Assembly: GCA_025360525.1 (NCBI GenBank)
Contig: JANYCA010000104.1
Span: 1 to 54,969 of the forward strand
Direction of reading: 5' to 3'
Source: Chitinophagaceae bacterium
Lineage (GTDB): Bacteria; Bacteroidota; Bacteroidia; Chitinophagales; Chitinophagaceae
DNA length: 54,969 nt
Part shown: positions 25,409 to 33,911 of the stretch, one piece after another
Numbering within the stretch: position 1 is the first letter of the stretch
Layout of the letters: each line of letters begins with the position of its first letter
The notes under the pieces: model-generated
What the model was told of the DNA's origin: nothing
Databases searched by the model: none
The model's input: the letters and a program-made list of their open reading frames with translations, nothing else
Translations under genes and position numbers: made by a program

Positions 25409-26422
25409 ATGACTTTAATTAATCGTCGGGTTCAAACGCTGGATGAGTTCACTATTCAACAAATGCGAAATTTTCCAAATGCCACCGGTGAACTATCCGG
25501 TCTGCTCAGGGACATAGGGCTTGCCGCAAAAAGGGTAAATGTAGAAGTGAATAAAGCGGGCCTGGTAGATATTTTAGGAGACGCAGGCGCTGTAAATGTA
25601 CAGGGCGAAGAAGTGAAAAAATTAGATGTGTATGCCAACGATCAGTTTATGGGTGTGCTGCGCCACGGCATCAGCTGCGCCGGCATTGGTAGCGAAGAGT
25701 TGGACGATGTGGTAATATTTGACGATGAAATTAGTAACAACAGTAAATATGTTTGTCTTTTTGATCCGTTAGATGGAAGCGCTAACATAGATGTGAATGT
25801 ATCTATCGGTACAATTTTCAGTGTGTTCCGCAGGGTTTCGCCTGTTGGACAACCGGCAACCAAAGATGACTTTTTGCAGGCCGGCGTTAAACAGGTGGCA
25901 GCGGGATATGTTATTTACGGTTCTTCAACCATTTTGGTTTATGCAACAAGGCGAGGGGTTAATGGTTTTACACTCGATCCATCTATTGGAGAATTTACCC
26001 TCAGTCACCCCGATATAAAATGCCCTCCCGCTGGCAAAATCTATTCTGTAAACCACGGTAACTTTTTTCAATACGAGGAAGCGGTTAAGGATTATATTAC
26101 GGTTTGTCAGAAAAAAGATAAAACCAGCGGAGGTCCTTACACCCAACGCTATATTGGAAGTATGGTTAGCGATGTACACCGCAACCTGATTAAGGGCGGC
26201 ATATTTATGTACCCTGCCATTAAAGACAGGCCCGAAGGAAAGTTAAGACTGATGTATGAGTGCAATCCTTGTGCGTTTATTTTAGAAGTAGCAGGCGGCA
26301 AGGCTACAGACGGAGAACAGCGTATTTTAGATAAAGTGCCCACTCACATTCATGAACGAACACCATTTTTTACAGGAAGTAAATTGATGATGGAAGAGCT
26401 GGAGAGCTATTTAAATAAGTAA
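25409..26422 (+). CDS. fbp: Class I fructose-1,6-bisphosphatase
   Basis: Gluconeogenic enzyme hydrolysing fructose 1,6-bisphosphate to fructose 6-phosphate in the cytoplasm. 337 aa, normal length. It shows the metal-site motif FDPLDGSANID (118-128), GIGSEELDD, the substrate-binding YIGSMVSDVHRNLIKGGIFM and the C-terminal ECNPCAFILEVAGG. ATG 25409 gives the standard N-terminus. It is divergent from aspartate kinase and followed 66 bp later by the acyl-CoA-binding protein gene. Confidence 0.97.
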   Translation: MTLINRRVQTLDEFTIQQMRNFPNATGELSGLLRDIGLAAKRVNVEVNKAGLVDILGDAGAVNVQGEEVKKLDVYANDQFMGVLRHGISCAGIGSEELDDVVIFDDEISNNSKYVCLFDPLDGSANIDVNVSIGTIFSVFRRVSPVGQPATKDDFLQAGVKQVAAGYVIYGSSTILVYATRRGVNGFTLDPSIGEFTLSHPDIKCPPAGKIYSVNHGNFFQYEEAVKDYITVCQKKDKTSGGPYTQRYIGSMVSDVHRNLIKGGIFMYPAIKDRPEGKLRLMYECNPCAFILEVAGGKATDGEQRILDKVPTHIHERTPFFTGSKLMMEELESYLNK

Positions 26423-26488
26423 TGGCAGTAGAAACTTAAACCCCACTTTAATTTTTAAAACTATTTTTCACCAATAATAAATTTCCCA

Positions 26489-26746
26489 ATGGACTTAAAA
26501 GAACAATTTGAAGCAGCGGTAAGCAACAGTAAAAGCCTGTCCCAAAAGCCGGACAACGATGTATTATTGAAGTTATATTCTCTATACAAACAGGCTACAG
26601 AAGGCGACCTAACTACCGAAGCCCCCGCCAACCCATTTGATTTTGTTGCCAAAGCAAAATATGCTGCATGGGAAAAATTAAAAGGAATAACAAAAGAAAA
26701 TGCAATGCAGGAATATATCGATTTGGTTACTTCTCTAAAAGGCTAA
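26489..26746 (+). CDS. Acyl-CoA-binding protein
   Basis: 85-aa four-helix ACBP that binds long-chain acyl-CoA esters. Conserved residues are visible in the order FEAAVSNSKSL, LKLYSLYKQATEGDL (with the KQAT-G-D core), FDFVAKAKYAAWEKLKG and the closing YIDLV. Such proteins are widespread in eukaryotes and found in some bacteria, including Bacteroidota. It probably shares a transcript with fbp and is closed by the terminator at 26770-26799. Confidence 0.95.
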   Translation: MDLKEQFEAAVSNSKSLSQKPDNDVLLKLYSLYKQATEGDLTTEAPANPFDFVAKAKYAAWEKLKGITKENAMQEYIDLVTSLKG

Positions 26747-26769
26747 AATCAATCCTTTTTAAATAATTC

Positions 26770-26799
26770 ATCCTGCTCCCACGGCAGGATTGTTTTTTC
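26770..26799 (+). terminator. Intrinsic terminator after the fbp-ACBP unit
   Basis: ATCCTGC (26770-26776) pairs perfectly with GCAGGAT (26784-26790) around a 7-nt loop and is followed by TGTTTTTT. It lies 24 bp past the ACBP stop. Confidence 0.85.
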
Positions 26800-26850
26800 A
26801 GATAATCTTTTTGGTTTGTATAAATTGCAGCAGATTCTAAAAATGTGTTC

Positions 26851-28071
26851 ATGGCCTCCAAAAAAACTGCAGCAGTTGGTTTTATATTTATTACCCTGTT
26901 AATTGATGTAATCGGTTTTGGTATTATTATTCCGGTAATGCCCCGTTTAATTTCCGAATTAAAACATGTTGGCATCAGCGAAGCCTCTCAATACGGCAGT
27001 TGGCTGATGTTTTCCTATGCCTTTGTACAGTTTTTATTTGCACCTTTTATGGGTAGCCTCAGTGATAAATACGGCCGCAGACCGGTATTACTTTTTTCAT
27101 TATTTGGTTTTGGAATAGATTATATTTTTATGGCATTAGCGCCTTCGTATGGTTGGCTTTTTGCCGGTAGAATTATTGCAGGATTTACCGGGGCAAGCAT
27201 CACTACCGGTTTCGCTTATATTGCTGATATCAGCACACCCGAAAACAGGGCGAAAAATTTTGGGATGGTGGGTGCTGCATTTGGATTAGGCTTTATCATT
27301 GGCCCTGTAATGGGTGGGCTGCTTGGGCATATTGGCCCCCGTATCCCTTTTTATGCAGCTGCTGTGCTGGCTTTGCTCAATTGGTTGTATGGGTACTTTT
27401 TGCTGCCGGAATCTCTGTCAAAAGAAAACCGCCGGGAATTTGATTGGAAGCGGGCCAACCCACTGAGCTCTTTGTTTCGGCTAAAAAAATTTCCCGCTCT
27501 TAGCGGTTTGGTTATTTCAATGGTATTGGTTTATCTGGCATCGCATGCCGTGCAAAGCAACTGGAGCTATTTTACCATGTACCGTTTTAAATGGGACGAA
27601 AAAATGGTAGGAATTTCATTAGGCGTGGTAGGCGTATTGGTAGCAATTGTGCAAGGCGGGCTCACCAGGTTTGTAAACCCAAAACTCGGAAACGAAAAAA
27701 GTATTTATATCGGATTGATGCTATACACGGTCGGCATGTTTTTATTTGGCCTGGCAACCCAGGGCTGGATGATGTTTGTGTTTTTAATTCCCTATTGCTT
27801 TGGAGGTATTGCCCAGCCTGCGTTACAAGCCGTAATGGCCGGCCAGGTACCCGCCAATGAACAAGGCGAGCTGCAGGGTTCACTCGCAAGTTTACAAAGT
27901 GCCAGCGCCATTGTGGGACCACTGCTTATGAATAATTTATTCTTTTATTTTTCGCACAGTAATGCACCGGTTTATTTGCCCGGAGCACCTTTTTTGGCAG
28001 GAGGTATATTGTTGCTGGCGGCGTTTATAGTTGCGTTTAGAAGTTTACATATAAAGAAGCGGTTGGCTTAG
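26851..28071 (+). CDS. MFS drug/TetA-like exporter
   Basis: About 406-aa major facilitator with 12 predicted helices, in the TCR/Tet (DHA1) group. The loop 2-3 motif A is present as [19 protein letters not shown], and motif C-like glycines are in helix 5 ([20 protein letters not shown]). ATG 26851 is preferred; a GTG two codons upstream (26845) is also possible. The product may export drugs, but sequence alone cannot tell tetracycline resistance from a housekeeping efflux role. Confidence 0.9.
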   Translation: MASKKTAAVGFIFITLLIDVIGFGIIIPVMPRLISELKHVGISEASQYGSWLMFSYAFVQFLFAPFMGSLSDKYGRRPVLLFSLFGFGIDYIFMALAPSYGWLFAGRIIAGFTGASITTGFAYIADISTPENRAKNFGMVGAAFGLGFIIGPVMGGLLGHIGPRIPFYAAAVLALLNWLYGYFLLPESLSKENRREFDWKRANPLSSLFRLKKFPALSGLVISMVLVYLASHAVQSNWSYFTMYRFKWDEKMVGISLGVVGVLVAIVQGGLTRFVNPKLGNEKSIYIGLMLYTVGMFLFGLATQGWMMFVFLIPYCFGGIAQPALQAVMAGQVPANEQGELQGSLASLQSASAIVGPLLMNNLFFYFSHSNAPVYLPGAPFLAGGILLLAAFIVAFRSLHIKKRLA

Positions 28072-28110
28072 ATTTTTTTTTGAACCAGGCAGTAATTCTT
28101 TAATCGGCTT

Positions 28111-28132
28111 CATTGGCGTCGCACTCTTTTAC
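28111..28132 (+). repeat. Dispersed repeat A, copy 1
   Basis: CATTGGCGTCGCACTCTTTT followed by AC. Related copies are at 38521-38543 (inverted) and 42337-42366. It lies in the 140-bp gap between the MFS and Mur ligase genes. Confidence 0.5.
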
Positions 28133-28211
28133 AGTATATCTTAATTGAGCTTTTATCTGCTACTTTTTTTGTAGCAAATTGCAGATAGCATTAAAATAAT
28201 TTCATTAGACA

Positions 28212-29648
28212 ATGAACAAAACCATCAACGATTTCAACCATATTTTTTTTATTGGAGTAGCCGGAACAGGCATGAGTGCGATTGCCCAGTACCTTGCAGG
28301 AATTGGTAAAAATATCAGTGGCAGCGACCGGTATTTTTTGCCTGGCATCTTTAACGATACAAAAGAAAAATTAGAAGCCGAAGGCATACAATGTTTTGTG
28401 CAAAACGGTGAAGGTATCACTACAAAAACCGACCTGGTGGTGGTGTCAACAGCTGTAGAAGACACGGTGTATGAAGTGCAGAAAGCAAAAGAATTGAATA
28501 TTCCCATCATCAAACGTTCGGAGCTGCTGGCAATAATTGCAGCCAGTAAAAGAACCATTGCCGTGGGCGGTACATCTGGTAAAAGCACCACCAGCGCCAT
28601 GTTGTTTGATATTTTACAGTATGCAGGTTTACAACCAAGCATCATCAGCGGTGCTGGTTTGGTGAGCATTATTAAGGAAGGAAAAATTGGTAATGCTAAA
28701 GTAGGTGCAGGAGAGTGGCTCGTAATAGAAGCCGACGAAAGTGATGGCTCGATTGTTCAATATCATCCCGAAGTTGGCCTGCTCTTAAACATTGATAAAG
28801 ACCACCAGGAGATTGACGAACTCATGCAAATATTCGGCATTTTCAAAAGCAACACAAAGCGATTGTTTGTAGTTAATCAATCCAATCATTTATCCAAACA
28901 ATTATCTGCCAATACCCAACATGATTTTTCAACCGATGGAAATTCAACAGCTGGTTATGTAGCCAAAAACTTTAGCCAAAAAGGGCTCAGCATCCAGTTC
29001 ACCATTCACCATTCACCATTCACAATTGACAATTCACAATTGACCATTGACCATTCACCATTGACGATTCACCACTTCTCCCTAAACACCGTAGGCAAAC
29101 ACAATATGGAAAATGCATTGGCTGCTGTAGCCGTTGCCAACCAGTTGGGAATTAGTTTGGAAACCTGTGCAGCGGCATTAAAAAACTACGAAGGCATTTA
29201 CCGCCGTCACCAGGTTTTAGGAAATAAAAAGGGCGTTTGGGTAATTGATGATTATGCCCACAATCCTGCTAAATGCGCAGCTTCTATTGCAGCCTGCCAA
29301 TACATTGCACCAAAAGTAATAGCCTGGTTTCAGCCGCATGGCTATGGTCCTACCCGTTTTTTGCGCAACGATTTTGTAAAAGAAATAGCCGCAGTTTTAA
29401 GACCGGCAGATGAGATATGGATGAGTGAAATTTTTTATGCCGGGGGAACGGCAGTAAAAGATATTTCGGCCAATGATTTAATCACCGACCTACAGGCCTT
29501 GGGTAAAAATGCTTTTTTTGTGGAAGACAGGCATGATTTAATCGAATCCATTCAACCGCATTTAACCAACGATTGTGTGTTGCTGTTGATGGGTGCAAGG
29601 GATCCAAGTTTGGAAATATTTGGGCAGCAGGTTTGGGAGAAGTTGTAG
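28212..29648 (+). CDS. MurC-like Mur ligase family protein
   Basis: 478-aa three-domain Mur ligase closest in pattern to UDP-N-acetylmuramate-L-alanine ligase (MurC/Mpl group). The N-terminal Rossmann domain has FFIGVAGTGMSAIAQYLAG and the acidic ISGSD. The P-loop reads GGTSGKSTTSAML, with Ser where MurC and Mpl normally have His (GTHGKT). The catalytic segment is VIEADESDGSIVQY and later landmarks are GKHNMENALAAVAV and DDYAHNPAKCAASIAAC. It is outside any division/cell-wall cluster, so it may be a paralogue rather than the essential MurC. The central domain is interrupted by an in-frame repeat of about 26 residues encoded at 28998-29074. Confidence 0.82.
   Translation: MNKTINDFNHIFFIGVAGTGMSAIAQYLAGIGKNISGSDRYFLPGIFNDTKEKLEAEGIQCFVQNGEGITTKTDLVVVSTAVEDTVYEVQKAKELNIPIIKRSELLAIIAASKRTIAVGGTSGKSTTSAMLFDILQYAGLQPSIISGAGLVSIIKEGKIGNAKVGAGEWLVIEADESDGSIVQYHPEVGLLLNIDKDHQEIDELMQIFGIFKSNTKRLFVVNQSNHLSKQLSANTQHDFSTDGNSTAGYVAKNFSQKGLSIQFTIHHSPFTIDNSQLTIDHSPLTIHHFSLNTVGKHNMENALAAVAVANQLGISLETCAAALKNYEGIYRRHQVLGNKKGVWVIDDYAHNPAKCAASIAACQYIAPKVIAWFQPHGYGPTRFLRNDFVKEIAAVLRPADEIWMSEIFYAGGTAVKDISANDLITDLQALGKNAFFVEDRHDLIESIQPHLTNDCVLLLMGARDPSLEIFGQQVWEKL
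28998..29074 (+). repeat. In-frame heptanucleotide repeat (11 x 7 bp)
   Basis: Eleven consecutive 7-mers of the form TTCACCA, TTCACAA, TTGACAA, TTGACCA or TTGACGA lie inside the Mur ligase gene. Three units make 21 bp, so the protein gains a 7-residue periodicity: FTIHHSP, FTIDNSQ, LTIDHSP, LTIHHFS. The reading frame is preserved through it and the conserved GKHNMENALAA resumes downstream. Confidence 0.95.
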
Positions 29649-29735
29649 CCAAGTTTTGATTTTTTCAAGAAATGAATCAAGTAATTGTTTAAATTTTTGA
29701 CATAATAAAACAGTCATATAAATCTTATACAAATT

Positions 29736-30983
29736 GTGACCACCCTTATCATCAACATAAAACAGCTCATTAACGTAAGAGCGAAAAATGAATTACTACG
29801 AGGTAATGCATTAGCGGAATTACCCGTTATTGAAAATGCCTTTCTGCTTATTGAAGATGAGGTAATTGCGGACTATGGCAATATGTACGAACTGGAAATA
29901 AAAGTTCCGCAATTACCCAAACATATCATTAAAGCAGATGAACAATTTGTACTGCCAGCCTGGTGCGATAGCCATACCCACCTTGTGTTTGCGGGCAGCA
30001 GGGAAAATGAATTTGTAGACAAAATTAATGGACTCAGTTATGCGGAAATAGCAGCCAAAGGCGGCGGTATTTTACATTCGGCACAAAAATTAAATGATAC
30101 ATCAGAAGATGAACTTTTTAACCTTGCGTGGCAAAGATTATCGGAGCTAAGCAAACTGGGCACCGGTGCTATCGAAATAAAAAGTGGCTACGGTTTATCA
30201 GTAGCAGGTGAGTTGAAGATGCTGAGGGTGATTAAAAAACTACAAGAAAAATCAAACCTGGTAATTAAATCGACCTTCCTGGGAGCCCATACCTTTCCAT
30301 CGCAATTTAAAGACAATCACCAGGGGTATATAGACAGTATAATCAACGAAATGCTGCCGGTAATTGCAGCTGAAAAACTGGCAGATTACATCGATGTATT
30401 TTGCGAAACCGGTTTCTTCTCACCGGAAGAAATGGAAGCCATCTGCCTGGCTGGCCGGCAATATGGCCTGCAACCAAAGCTTCACATCAATCAACTGAAC
30501 AGTATCGGTGGCGTACAAAAGGCAATTGAATTGAAAGCCCTTTCTGTAGATCACCTGGAAACAATGATCGATAAAGATATAGCGGATTTATCAAAATCAA
30601 ATACCATTGGTACGCTTTTGCCAACGGCGGCTTTTTTCTTACGCATGCCTTTTCAACCCGCCAGAAAATTAATCGATGCTGGCTGTGCCATTGCATTGGC
30701 AAGCGATTATAATCCGGGTTCTTCTCCCAGTGGTAATATGAATTTTGTGGTAGCGCTAAGCTGTATTCAAATGAAAATGTTGCCTAAGGAAGCTATCAAT
30801 GCGGCAACTGTTAATGGTGCATTTGCCATGGGTGTATCAAACGAAACCGGCAGCATTTGTATAGGTAATAAAGCCAACCTTATTTTTACCAAACCTATTC
30901 CTTCACTCACTTATCTACCCTATAGCTTTGGCAGTAATTTAATAGATAAAGTGATGATCAATGGCGAATTTGTAACCAATTAA
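29736..30983 (+). CDS. hutI: Imidazolonepropionase
   Basis: Amidohydrolase of histidine degradation that opens 4-imidazolone-5-propionate to N-formimino-L-glutamate. The 415-aa protein has the metal motif SHTHLVFAGSRENEF, the substrate loop YAEIAAKGGGI, EIKSGYGL, the metal His in FLGAHTFP, LHINQLNS and the catalytic/metal Asp in ALASDYNPGSSP. The start is GTG 29736. No other hut gene is next to it, so the pathway genes must be scattered. Confidence 0.95.
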   Translation: MTTLIINIKQLINVRAKNELLRGNALAELPVIENAFLLIEDEVIADYGNMYELEIKVPQLPKHIIKADEQFVLPAWCDSHTHLVFAGSRENEFVDKINGLSYAEIAAKGGGILHSAQKLNDTSEDELFNLAWQRLSELSKLGTGAIEIKSGYGLSVAGELKMLRVIKKLQEKSNLVIKSTFLGAHTFPSQFKDNHQGYIDSIINEMLPVIAAEKLADYIDVFCETGFFSPEEMEAICLAGRQYGLQPKLHINQLNSIGGVQKAIELKALSVDHLETMIDKDIADLSKSNTIGTLLPTAAFFLRMPFQPARKLIDAGCAIALASDYNPGSSPSGNMNFVVALSCIQMKMLPKEAINAATVNGAFAMGVSNETGSICIGNKANLIFTKPIPSLTYLPYSFGSNLIDKVMINGEFVTN

Positions 30984-31016
30984 TAAAGCTAAATTTCAGT
31001 CTAAATTTCTATTGTA

Positions 31017-31406
31017 CTAATCCCCCTTTCTTTTTCTCATTTCCTTTAGCACTTCAGCTTCCGTTTTTAATGGCCCGTCCGGCAATTGTTTAATGCACAT
31101 TTCAAATTCTTTTACAATAGCAGGGTTGCTTTTAAGTACCACTTTAATCAAAATTCTTTTGCCTTTAAAATCGGGTTCAACCCAAAGACTGTTGCCATCA
31201 AATTTTCCAGCACTGGCTGTAAACGTAAGCTGGGTAGTATCTAAAGGGAAATAGCGGCCGTTGCCGGACATTCCATCTACATTAATATAATTATAAGTTC
31301 CTTTTTTTAAACTGTCTGTGTAAAGATTTACAAAGATGCTGTCAATTTTTTGTGCCTTTAAAGCATCTGACACAACAAATGAAAGAATGAGTAGATGTAT
31401 TTTCAA
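31017..31406 (-). CDS. Small secreted hypothetical protein
   Basis: 129-aa protein with N-terminus MKIHLLILSFVVSDALKAQ, which works as a signal peptide. The start must be TTG 31406, since no in-frame ATG precedes the mature region. The rest resembles the short Bacteroidota beta-sandwich domain of gliding-associated GldM-C type (FVNLYTDSLKKGTYNYINVD, then KGKRILIKVVLKSNP), but the match is loose. It is convergent with hutI and followed by the divergent NAD(P)-binding gene. Confidence 0.6.
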   Translation of the reverse strand: MKIHLLILSFVVSDALKAQKIDSIFVNLYTDSLKKGTYNYINVDGMSGNGRYFPLDTTQLTFTASAGKFDGNSLWVEPDFKGKRILIKVVLKSNPAIVKEFEMCIKQLPDGPLKTEAEVLKEMRKRKGD

Positions 31407-31539
31407 TGCCTTTTGTTTTATAGCGTATCTACAGAAAAAAACATGCCTTACTTTATAATTGCTAATGCAAATTTGGTTATCAAACTAATTTTAACAAAAA
31501 GGATTTACGATGGTTAATTTGTAATTTTTTAGGTCACTA

Positions 31540-32169
31540 TTAATTTGAAATTCCTACCCTACGCTTTACGTATTCATTCTTCTGCAATTCACCTAACATA
31601 AACAGGGCAAGATCTCCGGCAAAAATTTTATAGTGATTGGGTATGGGCGGATAATCAGCGTTAGTAATAAATTCACCGGTTGCTTCACCATTTAAAATAT
31701 CGGGCGGACAAACAAAGGTCCAATCGAGATTGCTTGCTTTTAAATACTCGTAGGCTTTTTGATGTTCTCTTCCCACAGGGATAAATTGTTCCGGATAACT
31801 ATCCTGATCAATCAGTAACGATTCATCGTCAGCATTTAAAAGCCCCATGCCACCAACTGCAACAATTCTTTGTGTACCGGCTTTCTTCATTTGCTCTACA
31901 ATATTTTTTATACCCAGACTTCTTGTTCTATCGGTACCATCAAAACTGCCGCCTAAAGCAGATAGCACGGCATCGCAACCTTTTATCGCTTTTAGTACCT
32001 GTCCGGCATCAAACAAAGCACCCTGTACCAATTCAAGGTTGTCGTTATTGGGTAAGTCTTCTGTAAATACATTTCTGCCATACGCTTTTACAGTATGTCC
32101 GCTAAACAATGCCTGTTTTACCAATTGTTTTCCCACCATGCCGGTAGCGCCAAATACGATCAGTTTCAT
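31540..32169 (-). CDS. NAD(P)-binding atypical SDR protein
   Basis: 209-aa NAD(P)H-binding Rossmann protein of the atypical short-chain reductase (NmrA/BVR-B-like) kind. It has the glycine motif VFGATGMVGKQLV at the N-terminus, ALGGSFDGTDRTRS, IVAVGGMGLLNADD and FVCPPDILNGEATGEF. There is no Tyr-x3-Lys catalytic pair. It may act as a reductase or an NAD(P)-sensing protein. The start is ATG 32169. It is divergent from the trp operon; the shared intergenic region carries the trp promoter. Confidence 0.85.
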   Translation of the reverse strand: MKLIVFGATGMVGKQLVKQALFSGHTVKAYGRNVFTEDLPNNDNLELVQGALFDAGQVLKAIKGCDAVLSALGGSFDGTDRTRSLGIKNIVEQMKKAGTQRIVAVGGMGLLNADDESLLIDQDSYPEQFIPVGREHQKAYEYLKASNLDWTFVCPPDILNGEATGEFITNADYPPIPNHYKIFAGDLALFMLGELQKNEYVKRRVGISN

Positions 32170-32268
32170 AACTTACTTTTAATGTTAAAATTAAACCATC
32201 CGTTACAACAATGGTGAAATATTTGACTGTAGCGTGAAGACACTAAAAAATAATTCCTCTAAATATTT

Positions 32269-32300
32269 TTTGTTGAATACAATTTTCTCCCACATCTTTG
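32269..32300 (+). promoter_or_regulatory. Candidate trp operon promoter
   Basis: TTTG at 32269-32272 and CATCTTTG at 32293-32300 (one change from TAnnTTTG) are separated by 20 bp, the Bacteroidota -33/-7 layout. Transcription would begin near 32306, leaving a very short leader before the leader-peptide ATG at 32314. Confidence 0.45.
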
Positions 32301-32313
32301 TAATCATAAAAAA

Positions 32314-32367
32314 ATGAAAGTAAAATATACAAATAATAACAGTTGGTGGTGGCAGTCAAAATGTTGA
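32314..32367 (+). CDS. trpL: trp operon leader peptide (three consecutive Trp codons)
   Basis: A 17-codon frame, MKVKYTNNNSWWWQSKC, starts with ATG 32314 and stops with TGA 32365-32367. Codons 11-13 are TGG TGG TGG (32344-32352). It lies 142 bp before trpE and overlaps the first hairpin segment of the attenuator. Three Trp residues in 17 is far beyond chance. The function is control by ribosome stalling, not a working peptide. Confidence 0.93.
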   Translation: MKVKYTNNNSWWWQSKC

Positions 32368-32440
32368 TTGTGCCGCTTTGCTATTGTAGTATATACAAAA
32401 TAACCTGAAGCCCTGGCACATATTGCCGGGGCTTTTTAAT
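32347..32440 (+). promoter_or_regulatory. trp transcription attenuator
   Basis: Segment 1 (32351-32354 GGCA, with TCAA 32356-32359) pairs with segment 2 (TTGA 32364-32367 and TGCC 32371-32374), extended by G32349-C32376. Segment 2, as TGTGCC 32369-32374, is instead able to pair with segment 3, GGCACA 32415-32420. Segment 3 belongs to the terminator stem 32409-32433. The Trp codons overlie segment 1, so a ribosome stalled for Trp-tRNA would free segment 2, form 2:3 and prevent termination. All pairings were read directly; the mechanism is inferred from the classical trp model. Confidence 0.9.
32409..32440 (+). terminator. Attenuator terminator upstream of trpE
   Basis: AGCCCTGGCA (32409-32418) and TGCCGGGGCT (32424-32433) form a 10-bp stem with one G-U pair and a 5-nt loop, followed by TTTTTAATT. 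It lies between the leader peptide and trpE, not after a gene. Confidence 0.93.
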
Positions 32441-32455
32441 TAAAAAATTTATTGG

Positions 32456-33910
32456 ATGAAAAAAATACAGGTAAGTACTACTTACAAAAAGATGCTGGCT
32501 GATTTGTTTACACCTGTTGGTATTTATCTTAGGCTGCGGGACAGGTTCCGAGACACCATCCTGCTGGAAAGCGCTGATTTTCATGCAGGCGAAAACAGTT
32601 ATTCCTTTATTGGCATCAATGCCATTGCAGGGATTGAAATTAAAAATAGTACCGAAATAGAATACAAGCTTCCATTACAAAAGCCGGAGAAAATTAGCAT
32701 TAGCAATCCATTGGATGTTCCCGCTCATTTGTGGGAGTTTATGCAACGTTTTGAAGTGGAGTTGCAAACAAGTAAACCCATCAATGCCGCACAGGGATTA
32801 TTTGGCTATACAACCTACGATGCGGTTCAGTTTTTTGATACGATAAAGTTGGTTACTGATGACCTGCCACAAACAACCTTGCCCAGTTCCGATATACCAC
32901 AACCAGATAGTGTAGTTATTCCGTTAATGCGGTATCGGCTGTACCAATACGTTATTATATTCAATCATTTTAAAGACGAATTATTTATTTGTGAAAATAT
33001 TATTGCGGGTGTACAAAGCGATCTTGCCGAAGTGGAAAGCCTTATAATAAGTAAAGATGTGCCTACATATCCTTTTGCATTAAAGGGAACAGAAAGTTCC
33101 AATATGTCGGATGAAGATTATCGTTTGATGGTGCAGAAGGGAATTGCCAGTTGCTACAGGGGAGATGTTTTTCAGATTGTGGTGAGTCGAAGGTTTCAGC
33201 AATCATTTACCGGCGACGAATTCAATGTGTACCGGGCGTTGCGGAGTATCAACCCCAGTCCTTATCTTTTTTATTTTGATTACGGCGATTATAAATTAAT
33301 GGGCTCATCACCAGAAAGCCAATTGATATTACAGAATGGCAAAGCAATCGTACATCCCATTGCCGGTACTTTTAAAAGAACGGGCGATGATGAAAAAGAC
33401 AAGGCACTGGCTATAAAATTAGAAAATGATGAAAAAGAAAATGCCGAGCATGTAATGCTGGTAGATCTTGCAAGAAACGACCTGAGCAGAATGTGTAGTG
33501 AGGTAGAAGTAACCCAGTATAAAAAAGTAAATTTTTATTCTCATGTTATTCATTTGGTAAGCGAAGTAAAAGGAACTGTACCAGCCAATACCAACCCGTT
33601 TCAATTGCTGGCACTAAGTTTTCCGGCCGGTACATTAAGTGGTGCACCTAAAATAAAAGCCATGCAGTTAATTCATTCTTTTGAACCAACCAGCCGAAGC
33701 TATTATGGCGGCGCCATTGGCAGCATTGGTTTTGATGGAAGTTGTAATCACGCCATCATGATCCGGACTTTTTTAAGTAGTCAAAACACATTAACCTACC
33801 AGGCAGGCGCAGGAGTAGTGGCAGCCAGCAATCCGGAGAGCGAATTGCAAGAAGTAAACAATAAATTAAACGCTTTAAAACAAGCCATTTTGCTGGCAAA
33901 AAATATTTGA
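32456..33910 (+). CDS. trpE: Anthranilate synthase component I
   Basis: Large subunit of anthranilate synthase, making anthranilate from chorismate with ammonia from TrpG. The 484-aa protein has the tryptophan feedback-inhibition motif LLES-X10-S (LLESADFHAGENSYS). The chorismate-binding C-terminal half has GDVFQIVVSRRF, LMGSSPESQL, HPIAGTFKRTG, ENAEHVMLVDLARNDLSR and FPAGTLSGAPKIKAM. ATG 32456 follows the attenuator terminator by 16 bp. It is the first structural gene of the operon; trpG starts one base after its stop. Confidence 0.97.
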   Translation: MKKIQVSTTYKKMLADLFTPVGIYLRLRDRFRDTILLESADFHAGENSYSFIGINAIAGIEIKNSTEIEYKLPLQKPEKISISNPLDVPAHLWEFMQRFEVELQTSKPINAAQGLFGYTTYDAVQFFDTIKLVTDDLPQTTLPSSDIPQPDSVVIPLMRYRLYQYVIIFNHFKDELFICENIIAGVQSDLAEVESLIISKDVPTYPFALKGTESSNMSDEDYRLMVQKGIASCYRGDVFQIVVSRRFQQSFTGDEFNVYRALRSINPSPYLFYFDYGDYKLMGSSPESQLILQNGKAIVHPIAGTFKRTGDDEKDKALAIKLENDEKENAEHVMLVDLARNDLSRMCSEVEVTQYKKVNFYSHVIHLVSEVKGTVPANTNPFQLLALSFPAGTLSGAPKIKAMQLIHSFEPTSRSYYGGAIGSIGFDGSCNHAIMIRTFLSSQNTLTYQAGAGVVAASNPESELQEVNNKLNALKQAILLAKNI

Positions 33911-33911
33911 T

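Noticed and set aside
31407..31450. Upstream ATG for the small secreted protein
   Set aside because: The frame upstream of TTG 31406 was checked and has no ATG; the TTG gives a proper signal peptide.
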